Assembly (NCBI RefSeq): GCF_030064165.1
Contig: NZ_CP125947.1
Span: forward strand, 4,216,001-4,280,000
Source of the DNA: Comamonas resistens
GTDB lineage: Bacteria > Pseudomonadota > Gammaproteobacteria > Burkholderiales > Burkholderiaceae_C
DNA: 64,000 bases
Reading direction: 5' to 3'
In this document: positions 42,843 to 53,667 of the stretch, piece by piece
How the letters are laid out: every line of letters begins with the position of its first letter
Numbering within the stretch: position 1 is the first letter of the stretch
Translations under genes and position numbers: made by a program
Notes under the pieces: generated by a model
Database searches by the model: none
Told to the model about the DNA's origin: nothing
What the model saw: the letters and a program-made list of their open reading frames with translations, nothing else

Positions 42843-45086
42843 TTACGAAATCTTGAAGCGTGAGACAGACTGGCGCAGCTCTTCAGCCATGTGCGAGAGC
42901 TCTCGCACCTGTTGTGCCGTGCTGCGTGTTCCCTCACCGGTCTGCTCTGTCACCGCGAAAATGTGCTGGATATTTTCTGCCACGCCGTTGGCCATATTGG
43001 CTTCACGCGAGGTGGAATTGGAAATCTGTTCGATCAGCTCGGCCAGACGGCGCGACACGCTGTCGATCTCAGACAGTGCGGTACCCGCGGAGTCGGACAG
43101 GCGGGCTCCTTCCACCACACCCTGGGTGGAACGCTCCATGGCGGCCACCGCATCCTGGGTATCGGTCTGAATCGCCTTCACCAGCGCCGCAATCTGGCGT
43201 GTGGCGTCTGCCGAGCGTTCGGCCAGACGCTGCACTTCTTCCGCCACCACCGAGAAGCCGCGGCCGGCTTCACCAGCCGATGCGGCCTGAATGGCGGCAT
43301 TCAGCGCCAGCACGTTGGTCTGTTCGGTAATGTCCGAAATCAGTTCCGTGATTTCACCAATCTCCTGCGACGACTCACCCAGGCGCTTGATTCGCTTGGA
43401 GGTATCCTGGATCTGGTCGCGAATGGAGTTCATGCCGCCGATGGCGTTCTGCACGGCCTTCAGACCCGAGTCCGCGGCCTCCAGGGACTGACGGGCCACC
43501 TGGGCCGATTCCTGCGCCTGTGCCGAAACGTTGTTGATACGGCCGGCCATGTCCAGAATCGACTTGCCGGTTTCGCGGATCTCGTGCAACTGCTCGTTCG
43601 AGGCTGCCAGCAGCTCGGTCGAGGTCACATCCACACGCTCGGTGGTCTGGGCCACACGGGTGACAGTGTTCTGCACCGAGCCCACCAGAGCGCGCAGCTC
43701 TTCCACCGTGTAGTTCACCGAGTCGGCAATCGCGCCGGTAATGTCTTCCGTCACGGTGGCTTCCTGGGTTAGGTCACCCTCGGCCACGGATTGCAGCTCG
43801 TTCATCAGACGCAAAATGGCAGCCTGGTTGGCGTCATTGATACGCTTGGCTTCCTGCTCCTGCAAGCGCGCATCCATCTGGTGGCGCTCGGCTTCCTGCT
43901 GACGTGCACGGCTGTCCATCAGTTGAACGCGGGAAATGCCCACGCCGCACAACAAGGCCACCAGCACCGCAGCCGCCAGGGCCACAAGCTGAGCGACGCT
44001 GGCACCACCCAAGCCCTGCAGTGCAGTCTGCAACTGCTCCAGTTGCACGCGCAATGGCTCGCTATCGTTGTTGATGGTGGTCTGTGCTTCACGCGCCGAC
44101 ACCAGACCCTGCAGATTGCCCAGAATGGCGCTGGCCTGCGAGCGGGTGTCGTCGTACTGTTTGATCAGAGTCTGCAATTGCTCGCGCACCTGGGGGTCGC
44201 GTGCCGCACTCAAGCGCAGTTCGGTGCTGCCGTTCAGCAAGCCTTCGGAAATTTCCTTGAAGGAGTTCAAGTCCTTGCCCAGCAGGAACACGGCCTCGGG
44301 ACTCACGCCTTCGAGCGTCTGGAACTCGTTGGCGGACTTGCCGATACGCTGGGTCAACATCACCAGCTGACCTGCAGCGGCGATCTCTGCAGCACCTGCG
44401 CCCTGCTGCAGCTTGAGCGAGGAAATGGTTTCTGCAGTCTCCAGCAGGTCGGAAGACTGACGGTTGATGGTGCGCAGCGCCTCGCCCACCTGGGTCAGCG
44501 TCTTTTGCTGCGTCAGAATCAGCGCCGCACTCTTTTCCGCGCGATCGGTCAGCATGCTGATGCCGCTTGCGTCGGACTGCAGGCTGTCGCTGACGGCATT
44601 CACGCCCAGATCGGAGTCACCCGAAATCAGGGCTCGCACGTTGCGGGCCAACACGCTGGAGCTATCCTTCACGTCGTTGAACGCGGGAGCCGCACCGGTC
44701 ATGGCCAGAGACACGGACTTGGCCAGTCGCTGCGACTGCATCAAGGCCTGGCCGGTCGCAGCCAGTTGCTGGTTGGAGTTGCTGGCATCGCGCAGCATCC
44801 AGGCCGACAGCACCACCAGCACCAGCACCGAGCCGCCGAGCACCGTGAACAGCGTGCGCTGGTGCTTGGCAACCGTACCCTTGCCCAGAAGCGGCAGACG
44901 GACCAGTTCCTCGACACGCCCATCCTCATCCATGCCGATGAGGGATGGCGCCCCCTGGACGCTGTTGAGCGCACCGTCGTACATGTCCTGTACCACCGTG
45001 TCTTCCATCATGCTGCCATGGGCGCCAGCCGCCTCAGCCACGGGCTTGCGTTTGAACCACTGATTCACTTTGTTTGCAAAAGACAT
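42843..45086 (-). CDS. pilJ: PilJ methyl-accepting chemotaxis protein
   Basis: 747 residues from [12 protein letters not shown] membrane helix follows [18 protein letters not shown] (about 85-105), a periplasmic region with two helical repeats extends to about 380, and a second helix around [21 protein letters not shown] and the MCP hairpin follow, with the tip [19 protein letters not shown]. It is the receptor of the Pil-Chp system and passes a surface or pilin signal to PilL through PilI. It lies 19 bp after pilI. Confidence 0.93.
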   Translation of the reverse strand: MSFANKVNQWFKRKPVAEAAGAHGSMMEDTVVQDMYDGALNSVQGAPSLIGMDEDGRVEELVRLPLLGKGTVAKHQRTLFTVLGGSVLVLVVLSAWMLRDASNSNQQLAATGQALMQSQRLAKSVSLAMTGAAPAFNDVKDSSSVLARNVRALISGDSDLGVNAVSDSLQSDASGISMLTDRAEKSAALILTQQKTLTQVGEALRTINRQSSDLLETAETISSLKLQQGAGAAEIAAAGQLVMLTQRIGKSANEFQTLEGVSPEAVFLLGKDLNSFKEISEGLLNGSTELRLSAARDPQVREQLQTLIKQYDDTRSQASAILGNLQGLVSAREAQTTINNDSEPLRVQLEQLQTALQGLGGASVAQLVALAAAVLVALLCGVGISRVQLMDSRARQQEAERHQMDARLQEQEAKRINDANQAAILRLMNELQSVAEGDLTQEATVTEDITGAIADSVNYTVEELRALVGSVQNTVTRVAQTTERVDVTSTELLAASNEQLHEIRETGKSILDMAGRINNVSAQAQESAQVARQSLEAADSGLKAVQNAIGGMNSIRDQIQDTSKRIKRLGESSQEIGEITELISDITEQTNVLALNAAIQAASAGEAGRGFSVVAEEVQRLAERSADATRQIAALVKAIQTDTQDAVAAMERSTQGVVEGARLSDSAGTALSEIDSVSRRLAELIEQISNSTSREANMANGVAENIQHIFAVTEQTGEGTRSTAQQVRELSHMAEELRQSVSRFKIS

Positions 45087-45105
45087 AGCGCTGTATCCAG
45101 AAACC

Positions 45106-45633
45106 TCAAGCACGAATGCTCAAAAACTTGGCGGTTTGCGACAGGCGCTGCAACTGCAGCTCCTGCCAGCGGCGGCCTGTGCCATCCACATGGACAGCGC
45201 CGTAGAAACTCGGAGATCGCTCGGGAGCAGGCTCGGTCTGGGTAAAGGCATCTGCGGCACGCAGGCCCAGCAGCTTGTCCACCAGCAGCGCAGCATTGAC
45301 TTCCAGCGCGGGATTGAAGGCCAGCAGGCTGCACTCCAGCAGTTCCTGCTCGGTGCGGGCATGGCCTTGTCCCAGCAGCTGCGCAATATCGATCACGCCC
45401 ATCAGCGCACCGCGCAGATTGGCAATGCCCAGAAACCAGGACTGTGTATAGGGCACCGGCTGCACGCCGGTCCAGGGAAAGATCTCGCCGGACTGGGTCA
45501 GCGGCAGCAGAAAGTCACGCCCACCGGCCTGCACGGCCAGCCAGGCAGCGACGCTCACGCCTTCGCTGCGCGCGGCCTGCAGTCGGCCTGCCAGACGGGA
45601 TTGAAGATCTCGAAGGGCTTCGCGGTTCGCCAT
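45106..45633 (-). CDS. pilI: PilI, CheW-like coupling protein
   Basis: 175 residues. CheW domain with [30 protein letters not shown] and [10 protein letters not shown]. It links PilJ to PilL. I chose ATG at 45631-45633 ([10 protein letters not shown]), 15 bp after the pilH stop; the longer frame contains an implausible N-terminus overlapping pilH. Confidence 0.92.
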   Translation of the reverse strand: MANREALRDLQSRLAGRLQAARSEGVSVAAWLAVQAGGRDFLLPLTQSGEIFPWTGVQPVPYTQSWFLGIANLRGALMGVIDIAQLLGQGHARTEQELLECSLLAFNPALEVNAALLVDKLLGLRAADAFTQTEPAPERSPSFYGAVHVDGTGRRWQELQLQRLSQTAKFLSIRA

Positions 45634-45647
45634 GGAAGCGCCGCCCG

Positions 45648-46013
45648 TTACAGAGCCGCGATCTTGGCCTGCAGCTCCGCTGCATCCACGGGCTTGGTGA
45701 TGTAGCCCTTGGCGCCCTGGCGCATGCCCCAGACGCGATCCGTTTCCTGGTTCTTGCTGGTACACATGATGATGGGCACATCGGCATACAGCGGGTCACG
45801 CGAGATGGCGCGGGTCAGTTGAAAACCGTTCTGGCCGGGCATGACCACATCCATCAGGATCAGGTCAGGCTTGTCCTCTGCCAGGCGCTTCAGTGCTTCC
45901 TCGCCGTTTTCGGCAGTACGCACCTGCAGACCCTGTTTTTGCAGCATTTCGCTCAGAGCCATCAGCTCTGTCTTGGAATCATCTACGACCAACACTTTTT
46001 GAATTGTCATCAT
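45648..46013 (-). CDS. pilH: PilH, single-domain response regulator
   Basis: 121 residues, CheY-like. Acidic pair VDDSKTEL near the N-terminus, phospho-acceptor Asp in DLILMDVVMPGQNGF, Thr/Ser in IMCTSK and Lys in YITKPVD. The start overlaps the pilG stop by four bases. PilG and PilH are the two output regulators of the Pil-Chp pathway. Confidence 0.93.
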   Translation of the reverse strand: MMTIQKVLVVDDSKTELMALSEMLQKQGLQVRTAENGEEALKRLAEDKPDLILMDVVMPGQNGFQLTRAISRDPLYADVPIIMCTSKNQETDRVWGMRQGAKGYITKPVDAAELQAKIAAL

Positions 46014-46414
46014 GCAGCTCCCACACCTGCTGACTGCTTGCCGAACTGTTCGACGGCCTGCAGCAATTGATCTTTGGTAAACGGTTTGGTCAGATAGTCC
46101 TGGCAGCCGACCATGCGGCCACGCGCCTTGTCGAAGACACCATCCTTGGAGGACAGCATCACCACAGGCGTATTCGAGAAACGGGCGTTGCGCTTGATGA
46201 TGGCGCAGGTCTGATAGCCGTCGAGCTTGGGCATCAGGATGTCGCAGAAGATGAGCTGGGGCTGGTAGTCGTTGACCTTGGAGAGGGCATCGAAGCCATC
46301 ATCGGCCAGCAGCACCTCATAGCCACCCTGCTTGAGGAAGATTTCCGCGCTGCGGCGAATGGTGTTGCTGTCATCCACCACCAGAACCCGCAAGGGCACG
46401 CTGGATGCTGTCAC
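46010..46414 (-). CDS. pilG: PilG, single-domain response regulator
   Basis: 134 residues, CheY-like. VVDDSNTIRRSAEIFL at the N-terminus, Asp in LIFCDILMPKLDGY, and VVMLSSKDG with Lys in YLTKPFT. The start is GTG (46412-46414) with a strong GGAGGAG 7 bases upstream. It lies 53 bp after the rubredoxin gene on the same strand. Confidence 0.93.
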   Translation of the reverse strand: MTASSVPLRVLVVDDSNTIRRSAEIFLKQGGYEVLLADDGFDALSKVNDYQPQLIFCDILMPKLDGYQTCAIIKRNARFSNTPVVMLSSKDGVFDKARGRMVGCQDYLTKPFTKDQLLQAVEQFGKQSAGVGAA

Positions 46415-46467
46415 GGTGAAACTCCTCCCAGATATCTTTTTTTCATTGGACCGAGTGGCTAGCGCAC

Positions 46468-46641
46468 TCAGATCTCCACCATCTCAAAATCGTCTTTTCG
46501 CGCACCGCACTCGGGGCAGGTCCAGTTCATGGGCACGTCTTCCCAACGTGTGTTCGGTGCGATACCGTGTTCAGGACAACCCTGGGCCTCGTCGTAGAGC
46601 CAGCCACAGGTCAAACACATCCAAGTTTTAGGGTCAGTCAC
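46468..46641 (-). CDS. rubA: Rubredoxin
   Basis: 57 residues, read as V(M)TDPKTWMCLTCGWLYDEA at the N-terminus. Two Cys pairs, MCLTCG and TCPECG, bind one iron, with the conserved LYDEAQGCPEHGI and WEDVPMNW core. It is a small electron carrier. The start is GTG (46639-46641); no good ribosome site is seen, but no better start exists upstream of the first Cys pair. A rubredoxin gene before pilG is a common beta/gamma-proteobacterial arrangement. thiD is divergent across 94 bp. Confidence 0.9.
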   Translation of the reverse strand: MTDPKTWMCLTCGWLYDEAQGCPEHGIAPNTRWEDVPMNWTCPECGARKDDFEMVEI

Positions 46642-46735
46642 AGCTTAAAGGGGCTTCACATAGAATGCAATGATTGTATCTAGTCATAACCCCGGCTCTC
46701 ACCCTTGCAATTCCGGGTGCAAACTGGGGTTCGCC

Positions 46736-47710
46736 ATGGCAACCAACCCCATCTCCTCTCCTTCCACCCGTTCTACTCGCGAGGAACAAGCCGCAGAGAC
46801 CGCACCGATTTGCGTGCTGATCTTCAACAGCAGCGACCCCTGTGGCGCTGGCGGCCTGTCCGCCGACATCTCGACCATTTCCTCCGTGGGCGGCCATGCC
46901 CTGCCCGTGACCTGCGGCGCCTATGCCCGAGATACGGTGCGCATTTACGAGCACTTTTCGCTGGACGATGAAGCCGTCACCGAGCAGGCCCGCGCCGTGC
47001 TCGAAGACATTCCAGTGGCCGCGATCAAGGTCGGTTTCGTGGGCAGCCCGGCAAACCTGGCCGCCGTCGCGGAGATTTCCTCCGACTATCCCAACATCCC
47101 CATCATCAGTTACATGCCGGACCTGTCCTGGTGGGAGGACGACAAGCAGGACCAGTACCTGGACGCTTTCAAGGAACTTGTTCTGCCTCAAACCTCAGTG
47201 TTGGTTGGAAACCACAACACTCTGTGGCGTTGGCTGCTGCCCGATTGGGAGAGCAGCCGCAGCCCGACGGCCCGTGATATCGCCATGGCTGCCGAGGCCC
47301 TGGAAGTACCTTATGTATTGGTGACGGGTATTCCCCTGCCCGATCAGTTTGTCGACAACGTGCTGACCACGGCCCAGACCGTATTGGGCAACAGCAAGTA
47401 CGAGATGTTTGACGCCACCTTCACAGGTGCAGGTGATACGCTGTCTGCGGCACTGACGGCCTTGCTGGCCACCGGCAACGACCTGGGTGTCGCCACCCTG
47501 GAGGCGCTGGAATACCTGGACCATAGCCTGGATGCAGGCTTTCGCCCCGGCATGGGCCACTATGTGCCCGACCGTCTGTTCTGGGCCCAGCCCGAAGACG
47601 AAGCCGATGATGAGGATGCCGATGAAGTCCAGGCCTCATCTTCCGACGAAGAACCTCAGACAAAGCCCCTCGAAGGCTTTGTGATTCCCTCTCATGACAC
47701 AAAACACTGA
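46736..47710 (+). CDS. thiD: Phosphomethylpyrimidine kinase ThiD-like
   Basis: 324 residues from ATG at 46736. Ribokinase-like fold with substrate loop [15 protein letters not shown] (about 30-45), the HMP-P kinase core ([16 protein letters not shown]) and the catalytic region [10 protein letters not shown]. It phosphorylates hydroxymethylpyrimidine (phosphate) in thiamine synthesis. About 35 acidic, disordered residues follow the domain ([12 protein letters not shown]). The gene ends inside hemL: the hemL ATG at 47694 overlaps it by 17 bases in another frame. Confidence 0.88.
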   Translation: MATNPISSPSTRSTREEQAAETAPICVLIFNSSDPCGAGGLSADISTISSVGGHALPVTCGAYARDTVRIYEHFSLDDEAVTEQARAVLEDIPVAAIKVGFVGSPANLAAVAEISSDYPNIPIISYMPDLSWWEDDKQDQYLDAFKELVLPQTSVLVGNHNTLWRWLLPDWESSRSPTARDIAMAAEALEVPYVLVTGIPLPDQFVDNVLTTAQTVLGNSKYEMFDATFTGAGDTLSAALTALLATGNDLGVATLEALEYLDHSLDAGFRPGMGHYVPDRLFWAQPEDEADDEDADEVQASSSDEEPQTKPLEGFVIPSHDTKH

Positions 47711-48998
47711 CTTGAATATTGCATTGTTCGAACGCGCCAAGCAGGTGATTCCTGGTGGCGTGAATTCGCCCGTGCGTGCCTTTGCTGCCGTCGGCGGCAC
47801 TCCGCGCTTTGTCAAGCGCGCCCAGGGTCCCTATTTCTGGGACCAGAACGAGCAGCAGTTCACCGACTACATCGGCAGCTGGGGTCCCATGATCCTGGGC
47901 CATGGCCACCCTGAAGTGGTGGCTGCCGTGCAGGCTGCCGTGCTGGAAGGCTTCAGCTATGGTGCGCCCACCGAGCGCGAGGTGGTGCTGGCAGAGAAGA
48001 TCCGCTCGCTTGTGCCCAGCATGGACATGGTGCGCATGGTCAGCTCCGGCACCGAAGCCGGCATGAGCGCGCTGCGCCTGGCGCGCGGCTTCACGGGCCG
48101 CAACAAGATCATCAAGTTCAACGGCTGCTACCACGGCCATGCCGATGCCCTGCTGGTCAAGGCCGGCTCGGGCCTGGCGACCTTTGGCGCTTCCTCCTCC
48201 GCCGGCGTGCCCGCCGATGTGGCCAAGGACACCATCGTGCTGGAGTACAACGATGTTGCCCAGCTCGAGGAGGCTTTTGCCAAGATCGGCAGCGAGATCG
48301 CCTGCGTGATCATGGAGCCCATCGCCGGCAATATGAACTTCGTGCGCGCCTCCGTCGACTTCACACGCCGCATCCGCGAGCTGACCCGCGAGCACGGCGC
48401 GCTGATGATCTACGACGAGGTGATGACGGGTTTCCGCGTGGCTCTCGGCGGCGCGCAAAGCGTGTACGCCAAGGACATTGAAGGCTTTGCGCCCGACATC
48501 ACCGTGATGGGCAAGGTCATCGGTGGCGGCATGCCCATGGCAGCCTTCGGCGCGCGCCGCGAGATCATGGAAAAGCTCTCGCCCCTGGGCCCGGTCTACC
48601 AGGCCGGCACACTGTCGGGCAACCCCATTGCCACGGCCTGCGGTCTGAAAACGCTGGAGCTGATCAGCCGCCCCGGCTTCCACGCCGATCTGCACCTGAA
48701 GACCGGCCATCTGATGCAGGGCCTGAAGTCCGAAGCCAAGGCTGCGGGTATCCCCTTCAGTGTGGACTGGCAGGGCGGCCTGTTCGGCTTCTATTTCCTG
48801 CCCGAGCTGCCCAAGACCTATGCCGAAGTCATGAAGACCGACGGTAAGGTCTTCAACAAGTTCTATCACGGCATGCTGGAGCGCGGCCATTACTTCGCGC
48901 CTGCGCTGTACGAAGCCGGCTTTGTGAGCGCAGCCCATACGGACGAAGATATCGACCGCACCATCGAGGCGGCACGCGAAGTGTTCAAGACACTGTAG
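47694..48998 (+). CDS. hemL: Glutamate-1-semialdehyde 2,1-aminomutase
   Basis: 434 residues. Class III aminotransferase fold. The PLP Lys is in [10 protein letters not shown] (about 274), with [23 protein letters not shown] and [11 protein letters not shown] conserved. It makes 5-aminolevulinate for haem by the C5 route. It overlaps thiD by 17 bases, so the two are cotranscribed, and is followed by a terminator. Confidence 0.96.
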   Translation: MTQNTDLNIALFERAKQVIPGGVNSPVRAFAAVGGTPRFVKRAQGPYFWDQNEQQFTDYIGSWGPMILGHGHPEVVAAVQAAVLEGFSYGAPTEREVVLAEKIRSLVPSMDMVRMVSSGTEAGMSALRLARGFTGRNKIIKFNGCYHGHADALLVKAGSGLATFGASSSAGVPADVAKDTIVLEYNDVAQLEEAFAKIGSEIACVIMEPIAGNMNFVRASVDFTRRIRELTREHGALMIYDEVMTGFRVALGGAQSVYAKDIEGFAPDITVMGKVIGGGMPMAAFGARREIMEKLSPLGPVYQAGTLSGNPIATACGLKTLELISRPGFHADLHLKTGHLMQGLKSEAKAAGIPFSVDWQGGLFGFYFLPELPKTYAEVMKTDGKVFNKFYHGMLERGHYFAPALYEAGFVSAAHTDEDIDRTIEAAREVFKTL

Positions 48999-49015
48999 TT
49001 TCAGCGCCCCCACAC

Positions 49016-49047
49016 AAGCCCCGCAGCAAAAGCCTGCGGGGCTTTTT
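49016..49047 (+). terminator. Rho-independent terminator after hemL
   Basis: AAGCCCCGCAG/CTGCGGGGCTT hairpin followed by TTTTT, 18 bp after the hemL stop. Confidence 0.9.
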
Positions 49048-49344
49048 GTATTGCCGCCGGGCCGCCCCAAGGCAATAAGCGACCCCCTCGGGGGGCTGCT
49101 GCCACATGTCAGTAGGCAAGCGTGGGGGCTGTGGTTGTCGCCGGGCCGCGTCAAGATAAAAACGTCGGGGCCGCCTAGGTCCTTTCGGAGGGCTGCAAAC
49201 CACACGCAGTGGGGAGCATGGGGTGTCATTTTTATTTTGATAGCAGATGGCGCCTGCTCTGCTTCAGCGCAAGGCCTTTTTGCTTTTCATAGCCACGTCA
49301 TGGAGGCTTGTCACGCTCGCGCTTTTGCCTGCAATGAAAGCACC
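49048..49344. other. Repeat-rich interval between hemL and phoD
   Basis: About 300 bp without a gene. GC-rich segments with CCGCCGGGCCGC, CCCTCGGGGGG and GGGCCGCCTAGG recall the dispersed repeats elsewhere in the window. A variant of the short interspersed motif (TTTTGATAGC..GCGCCTGCT, 49235-49258) lies in the middle. The phoD promoter should be in the last 80 bases. Confidence 0.5.
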
Positions 49345-51123
49345 ATGACCGACGAATCCAGCAAGCAGCCGCTGCACAATCTGTTCAAAGATATGGCCCC
49401 AGAATCCAGCGACCAGGGCCGCCGCCAGTTCATCCGCCAGATGGCTTGGGGTGCCGGTGTCGTGGCCACGCTGCCCCTCGCGGCATGCGGAGGTGGTGAC
49501 GGAGAGGCCGGCCAGCCCGGCACGCCAGAGCCAGCCCCCAAGGTCCGCTTTGCCCATGGCCTGGCCAGTGGCGACCCGCTGTCCGATCGCGTGATTCTCT
49601 GGACCCGTGTCACCCCTCCCGCCGGGCATGCGGCAGATATTCCCGTGCAGTGGGAACTGGCCAGCGACGCAAGCTTTGCCAGCATCGTGGCCAGCGGCCA
49701 GACCAGCGCCAGTGCCGCCCGGGATTTCACGGTCAAGGTCGATGCCACAGGCCTCAAGCCGGCCACGGCCTACCACTTCCGCTTCCGTGCCTACGGCACG
49801 ACTTCACCCACGGCGCGCACGCGCACGCTGCCCACGGGCTCGGTAGCCCAGGTCAAGCTGGCGGTGTTCTCCTGCGCCAACTACCCCGCAGGCTACTTCA
49901 ATGTGTATGCCGATGCCGCCAGGCGCAGCGACCTGGATGCCGTAGTGCACCTGGGCGACTACATCTATGAATATGCACGCGGCGGTTATGCATCGGCCCA
50001 TGCCGAGGCCATGGGCCGCCAGGTCGACCCAGCCGGAGAAATCCTCTCGCTTGCCGACTATCGCGAGCGCCATGCTCAGTACAAGACAGACGCCGACCTG
50101 CAGGCGCTGCACGCGGCAGCCCCCATGATCGCCATCTGGGACGACCACGAGTTTGCCAACGACACCTGGAGCGGTGGTGCCGAAAACCATCAGGCCAGCG
50201 AAGGCGACTTTGCAGCACGCAAGGCCGCCGCCATGCAGGCCTACCACGAGTGGATGCCCACGCGCACGGCCAGCCCCGAGCTGATCTACCGCAGCTTCAA
50301 CTTTGGCAACCTGGTCTCGCTGCACATGCTGGACACCCGTGTCATCGGCCGCGACAAACAGCTGGACTATGCCGATTTCATGACGCCCACGGGTCTTGAT
50401 GCAGCTGGCTTTGCCAAGGCCATGGCCAACCCCGCGCGCCAGCTCATGGGACAGACCCAGACACAATGGCTGCAGCAGCAGATGGCGGCCTCCAGCGCCA
50501 CCTGGCAGGTGCTGGGCCAGCAGGTGGTGATGGGCCGCATGGAGATCCCCGCCCCCATCCTGATGGAAACCATTCAGCCCGGTGCAGGCGTGTCGGTCTC
50601 TCAATATGCGGCGCTGGTCGCCAAGGCACAGAGCGCGCCTGCCACGCTTACCCCGCAGGAGCAGGCCATCCTGGCCCAGCCCTCGATTCCCTACAACCTC
50701 GACGCCTGGGACGGCTACCAGGCCGCGCGCGAGACCGTGCTGGCCAGCGCACGCCAGTTGAAGAAAAAACTGGTGGTGCTGGCCGGCGATACGCACAACG
50801 CCTGGGCCAACGAGCTGCAGGACATGAACGGCAATGCCGTGGGCGTGGAGTTCGCGACTTCGTCGGTCAGCTCGCCGGGCTTCGAGGAGTATCTACCCAA
50901 GGAGAACCCGGCCATGCTGGCCGGTGCGCTGCAGCAGCTCATCAAGCCGCTCAAGTACTGCGATACCTCGCGCCGCGGCTATATGGTGGTGACGGCCACC
51001 GCCGATGCCTGCCGCGCCGACTGGATCTATGTGAACACCATCACCAGCCGCGACTTCACGGCCAGCAGCGATGCTGCCATGAAGGTCATGGCCAGTGCAC
51101 CGGGGCTGCTGGTCAAGGCCTGA
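49345..51123 (+). CDS. phoD: PhoD-type alkaline phosphatase/phosphodiesterase, Tat-exported lipoprotein
   Basis: 592 residues from ATG at 49345. Twin-arginine signal GRRQFIRQ (RR at 26-27), hydrophobic stretch and lipobox LAAC (Cys48). An N-terminal PhoD domain (about 68-160; GLASGDPLSDRVILWTRV) precedes the metallophosphatase core, with FSCANYPAGYF, HLGDYIYEY, WDDHEFANDTW and AGDTHNAW supplying metal ligands. It releases phosphate from phosphodiesters or monoesters outside the cytoplasm. A longer open frame begins at 49051 but overlaps repeats. Confidence 0.92.
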   Translation: MTDESSKQPLHNLFKDMAPESSDQGRRQFIRQMAWGAGVVATLPLAACGGGDGEAGQPGTPEPAPKVRFAHGLASGDPLSDRVILWTRVTPPAGHAADIPVQWELASDASFASIVASGQTSASAARDFTVKVDATGLKPATAYHFRFRAYGTTSPTARTRTLPTGSVAQVKLAVFSCANYPAGYFNVYADAARRSDLDAVVHLGDYIYEYARGGYASAHAEAMGRQVDPAGEILSLADYRERHAQYKTDADLQALHAAAPMIAIWDDHEFANDTWSGGAENHQASEGDFAARKAAAMQAYHEWMPTRTASPELIYRSFNFGNLVSLHMLDTRVIGRDKQLDYADFMTPTGLDAAGFAKAMANPARQLMGQTQTQWLQQQMAASSATWQVLGQQVVMGRMEIPAPILMETIQPGAGVSVSQYAALVAKAQSAPATLTPQEQAILAQPSIPYNLDAWDGYQAARETVLASARQLKKKLVVLAGDTHNAWANELQDMNGNAVGVEFATSSVSSPGFEEYLPKENPAMLAGALQQLIKPLKYCDTSRRGYMVVTATADACRADWIYVNTITSRDFTASSDAAMKVMASAPGLLVKA

Positions 51124-51145
51124 CCGGCGACTGCCCAGGCCCCTG

Positions 51146-51748
51146 TCAGGGCTGCTGGAAAGCGGCTCTGGCCTCATCCACCTTGGCCCTTGTGATGCAG
51201 CCTGGCGCATGGTCATTGACCAGGCCCATGGCCTGCATCAGCGCATACATGGTGGTGGGGCCAACAAACTTCCAGCCGCGCTTCTTGAGCTCCTTGGACA
51301 GAGCCTGGGACTCTGCCGTCTGCGCGGGCACGGCCTCGCCGGTCGATGGCGCGGCAGGCTGGTAGCGCCAGAAAAATGCGGCCAGCGAGCCCTCGGCCTC
51401 GACCATTTCCAGCGCGCGCCGGGCGTTGTTGATCACGGCCTCGATCTTGCCGCGGTGGCGCACAATGCCCGCGTCCTGCAGCAGGCGCTCCACATCGGCC
51501 TCGCCAAATTGCGCGACCTTGTGGAAATCAAAGCCTGCAAATGCCGCGCGAAAGTTTTCGCGCTTGTTGAGTATGGTCAGCCAGCTCAATCCCGACTGAA
51601 AGCCCTCCAGACAGAGCTTTTCAAACAGGCGCTGGTCATTGCCGACCGGAAAGCCCCACTCATGGTCGTGATAGTGCACATAGGCGGGCGTGCCGTGGCA
51701 CCAGAAGCAGCGGTCCTGCCCGTCGGCGGAAGGTAAGGTGTGAGACAT
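51146..51748 (-). CDS. tag: DNA-3-methyladenine glycosylase I
   Basis: 200 residues. RCFWC near residue 13 and YHDHEWG supply zinc ligands; LCLEGFQSGLSWLTILNKRENFR, FVGPTTMYALMQAMG and the C-terminal His of NDHAPGC complete the Tag family pattern. It removes 3-methyladenine from alkylated DNA. It converges on phoD with a 22-bp gap. Confidence 0.94.
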   Translation of the reverse strand: MSHTLPSADGQDRCFWCHGTPAYVHYHDHEWGFPVGNDQRLFEKLCLEGFQSGLSWLTILNKRENFRAAFAGFDFHKVAQFGEADVERLLQDAGIVRHRGKIEAVINNARRALEMVEAEGSLAAFFWRYQPAAPSTGEAVPAQTAESQALSKELKKRGWKFVGPTTMYALMQAMGLVNDHAPGCITRAKVDEARAAFQQP

Positions 51749-51763
51749 GGCTGCACTGTACTC

Positions 51764-51806
51764 AAAACAAAGCCCTGCAAGAAATGAGCTTGCAGGGCTT
51801 TGTTTT
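51764..51806 (-). terminator. Terminator after the amino acid permease
   Basis: Near-perfect 18-bp arms AAAACAAAGCCCTGCAAG/CTTGCAGGGCTTTGTTTT with T-runs on both sides, about 100 bp after the permease stop and 16 bp before the tag start. A copy of the interspersed motif (TTTGATAGCTGCTAGCGC) directly adjoins it at 51805-51822. Confidence 0.85.
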
Positions 51807-51902
51807 TGATAGCTGCTAGCGCCTGTCTGCAGAGGATCTCAGATATCAATCGTTCTTATCTCAAGAATGGCTCAGCGCCAGCAGCTTCATTTTCGATAGC
51901 AA

Positions 51903-53372
51903 TCAACGCAACCTGGAGTGCCGCATGCCATAGGCCAGATAGATGACCACACCGATCGCCATCCAGCCCAGAAAGCGCAGCCAGGTCAGCGTGGTCAGAT
52001 TCAAGGCCAGATAGGTGCACAGCAGCGCCGAGAGCACGGGCACCACCGGAACCCATGGCACGCTGTAGCCGCGCGGCAGATCGGGACGCTTTTTGCGCAG
52101 TACCAGAATACCGATGCTGACCAGCACAAAGGCCGACAGCGTGCCGATATTGATCATCTCTTCCAGCATCTCGACCTTGGTGAAACCTGCCAGCGCCGCG
52201 ATGATGACGCCCACCAGCAGCTGCAGGCGCACAGGCGTCTTGCGCGTGGCCGAGGTCACGCTCCAGCTGCGCGGCAGCAGGCCGTCACGGCACAGGGCCA
52301 GCAGAATGCGGGCCGACCCCATGAGCAGCACCATCACCACCGTGGTTAGCCCCATGAGCACGCCCACGGCAATGACCTGCGCGGCCCAGTTGGCTCCCAC
52401 GCTGATGAAAGCCGTGGCCAGCGACGGGTTCTCGGCCTTGGCCAGTTCGGTGTAGGGCACCATGCCGGTCAGCGCCAGCGTGACCAGGATGTAGAGCACG
52501 GTGACCATGGCCAGACCGCCGAAGATGCCGCGCGGCAGCGTCTTCTGCGGGTCCTTGACTTCCTCGGCCGAGGTGGCGACCACATCAAAGCCGATGAAGG
52601 CAAAGAACACCAGCGAGGCGCCCGAGATCACGCCCAGCCAGCCGTACTGGCTGGGTTGTGCGCCAAACAGCCAGGCCAGCATGGGCTGACCCCAGATATC
52701 ACCCGTCACGCCATGGCTCACCACAGGCGGCTGCGCGGGCGGCACGAAGGGCGTGTAGTTCTTCAGATCGACATAGGTGAAGCCCACCACGATGACAAAC
52801 AGCGTGATGGCAATCTTGATCAGCGTGAACAGGTTGTTGACGCGGGCCGACGCCTTGGTGCCCAGCATGAGCAGGGCCGTGAACACGGCCACGATGACGA
52901 ACGGCCCCCATTCCATATCGATGCGACCCAGGTGCAAGGTGCTTGGCACATGCAGGCCCGCCGTGGCAAAGATGGTGGATAGATAAATGCCCCAGTACTT
53001 GGCAATCACGGCTCCGGCCGAGATCATCTCCAGCAGCAGATTCCAGCCGATGATCCAGGCCACGCCCTCGCCCATGGTCAGATAGGTATAGGTGTAGGCA
53101 CTGCCCGTGACGGGTACGCTGGAGGCGAACTCCGCATAGCACATGGTGGCCATGGCACAGGTCAGCGCCGCCAGCACAAAGGAGAAGATCACCGCCGGCC
53201 CGGCAAAGCTGCCGGCTGCGCGGGCACCCACCGAGAATATGCCGGCGCCCACGGCGACGGCCACGCCCAGGATCATGAGATCGAAAACGCCCAGCGTGCG
53301 CTTGAGCTGTCGGCCCGGCTCATCCGAGTCGGCCATGGCCTGTTCAATGGTTTTGGTTTTCAGCCACTGCAT
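51903..53372 (-). CDS. APC-superfamily amino acid permease (CAT-like)
   Basis: 489 residues from MQWLKTKTIEQ, preceded by GAGGGG at good spacing; the longer frame (to 53537) adds a basic, unlikely N-terminus. About 12-13 hydrophobic segments. APC landmarks include DLMILGVAVAVGAGIFSVG in the first helix and FFAFIGFDVVATSAEEVKDPQ. The closest-looking group is the cationic amino acid transporter type found in many bacteria; the substrate is not determined by the sequence I can read. Confidence 0.88.
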   Translation of the reverse strand: MQWLKTKTIEQAMADSDEPGRQLKRTLGVFDLMILGVAVAVGAGIFSVGARAAGSFAGPAVIFSFVLAALTCAMATMCYAEFASSVPVTGSAYTYTYLTMGEGVAWIIGWNLLLEMISAGAVIAKYWGIYLSTIFATAGLHVPSTLHLGRIDMEWGPFVIVAVFTALLMLGTKASARVNNLFTLIKIAITLFVIVVGFTYVDLKNYTPFVPPAQPPVVSHGVTGDIWGQPMLAWLFGAQPSQYGWLGVISGASLVFFAFIGFDVVATSAEEVKDPQKTLPRGIFGGLAMVTVLYILVTLALTGMVPYTELAKAENPSLATAFISVGANWAAQVIAVGVLMGLTTVVMVLLMGSARILLALCRDGLLPRSWSVTSATRKTPVRLQLLVGVIIAALAGFTKVEMLEEMINIGTLSAFVLVSIGILVLRKKRPDLPRGYSVPWVPVVPVLSALLCTYLALNLTTLTWLRFLGWMAIGVVIYLAYGMRHSRLR

Positions 53373-53667
53373 GCATACCCCTCGGCCAGGCGACCCACGC
53401 TTGTGGCGCGTATCCCCAGCCCTGTTCATTTCATCAAACGGCCATCCTAGGGATTCGGCCCGACGCTTGCAGCTTCCCTGCAGCATCACCGCCGGCGCTG
53501 CATGTTTTCTGCAAGCGCGCTTGCAGCCGCTTCGCAAAAAAGATTAGCCGGCATCACCGCTCACAAAGCCTGCGCCAGTCCTGAAGATGGCGCAGATGTC
53601 CTGCGAGCAAGCACCTACTCGAGCAGGAATCAAAAACATCCCGCGGCTCTGACAGGGCATCTTTCGC

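Noticed and set aside
47421..49229. 602-aa minus-strand frame opposite hemL
   Set aside because: Shadow of hemL and thiD; no ribosome site, no family pattern.
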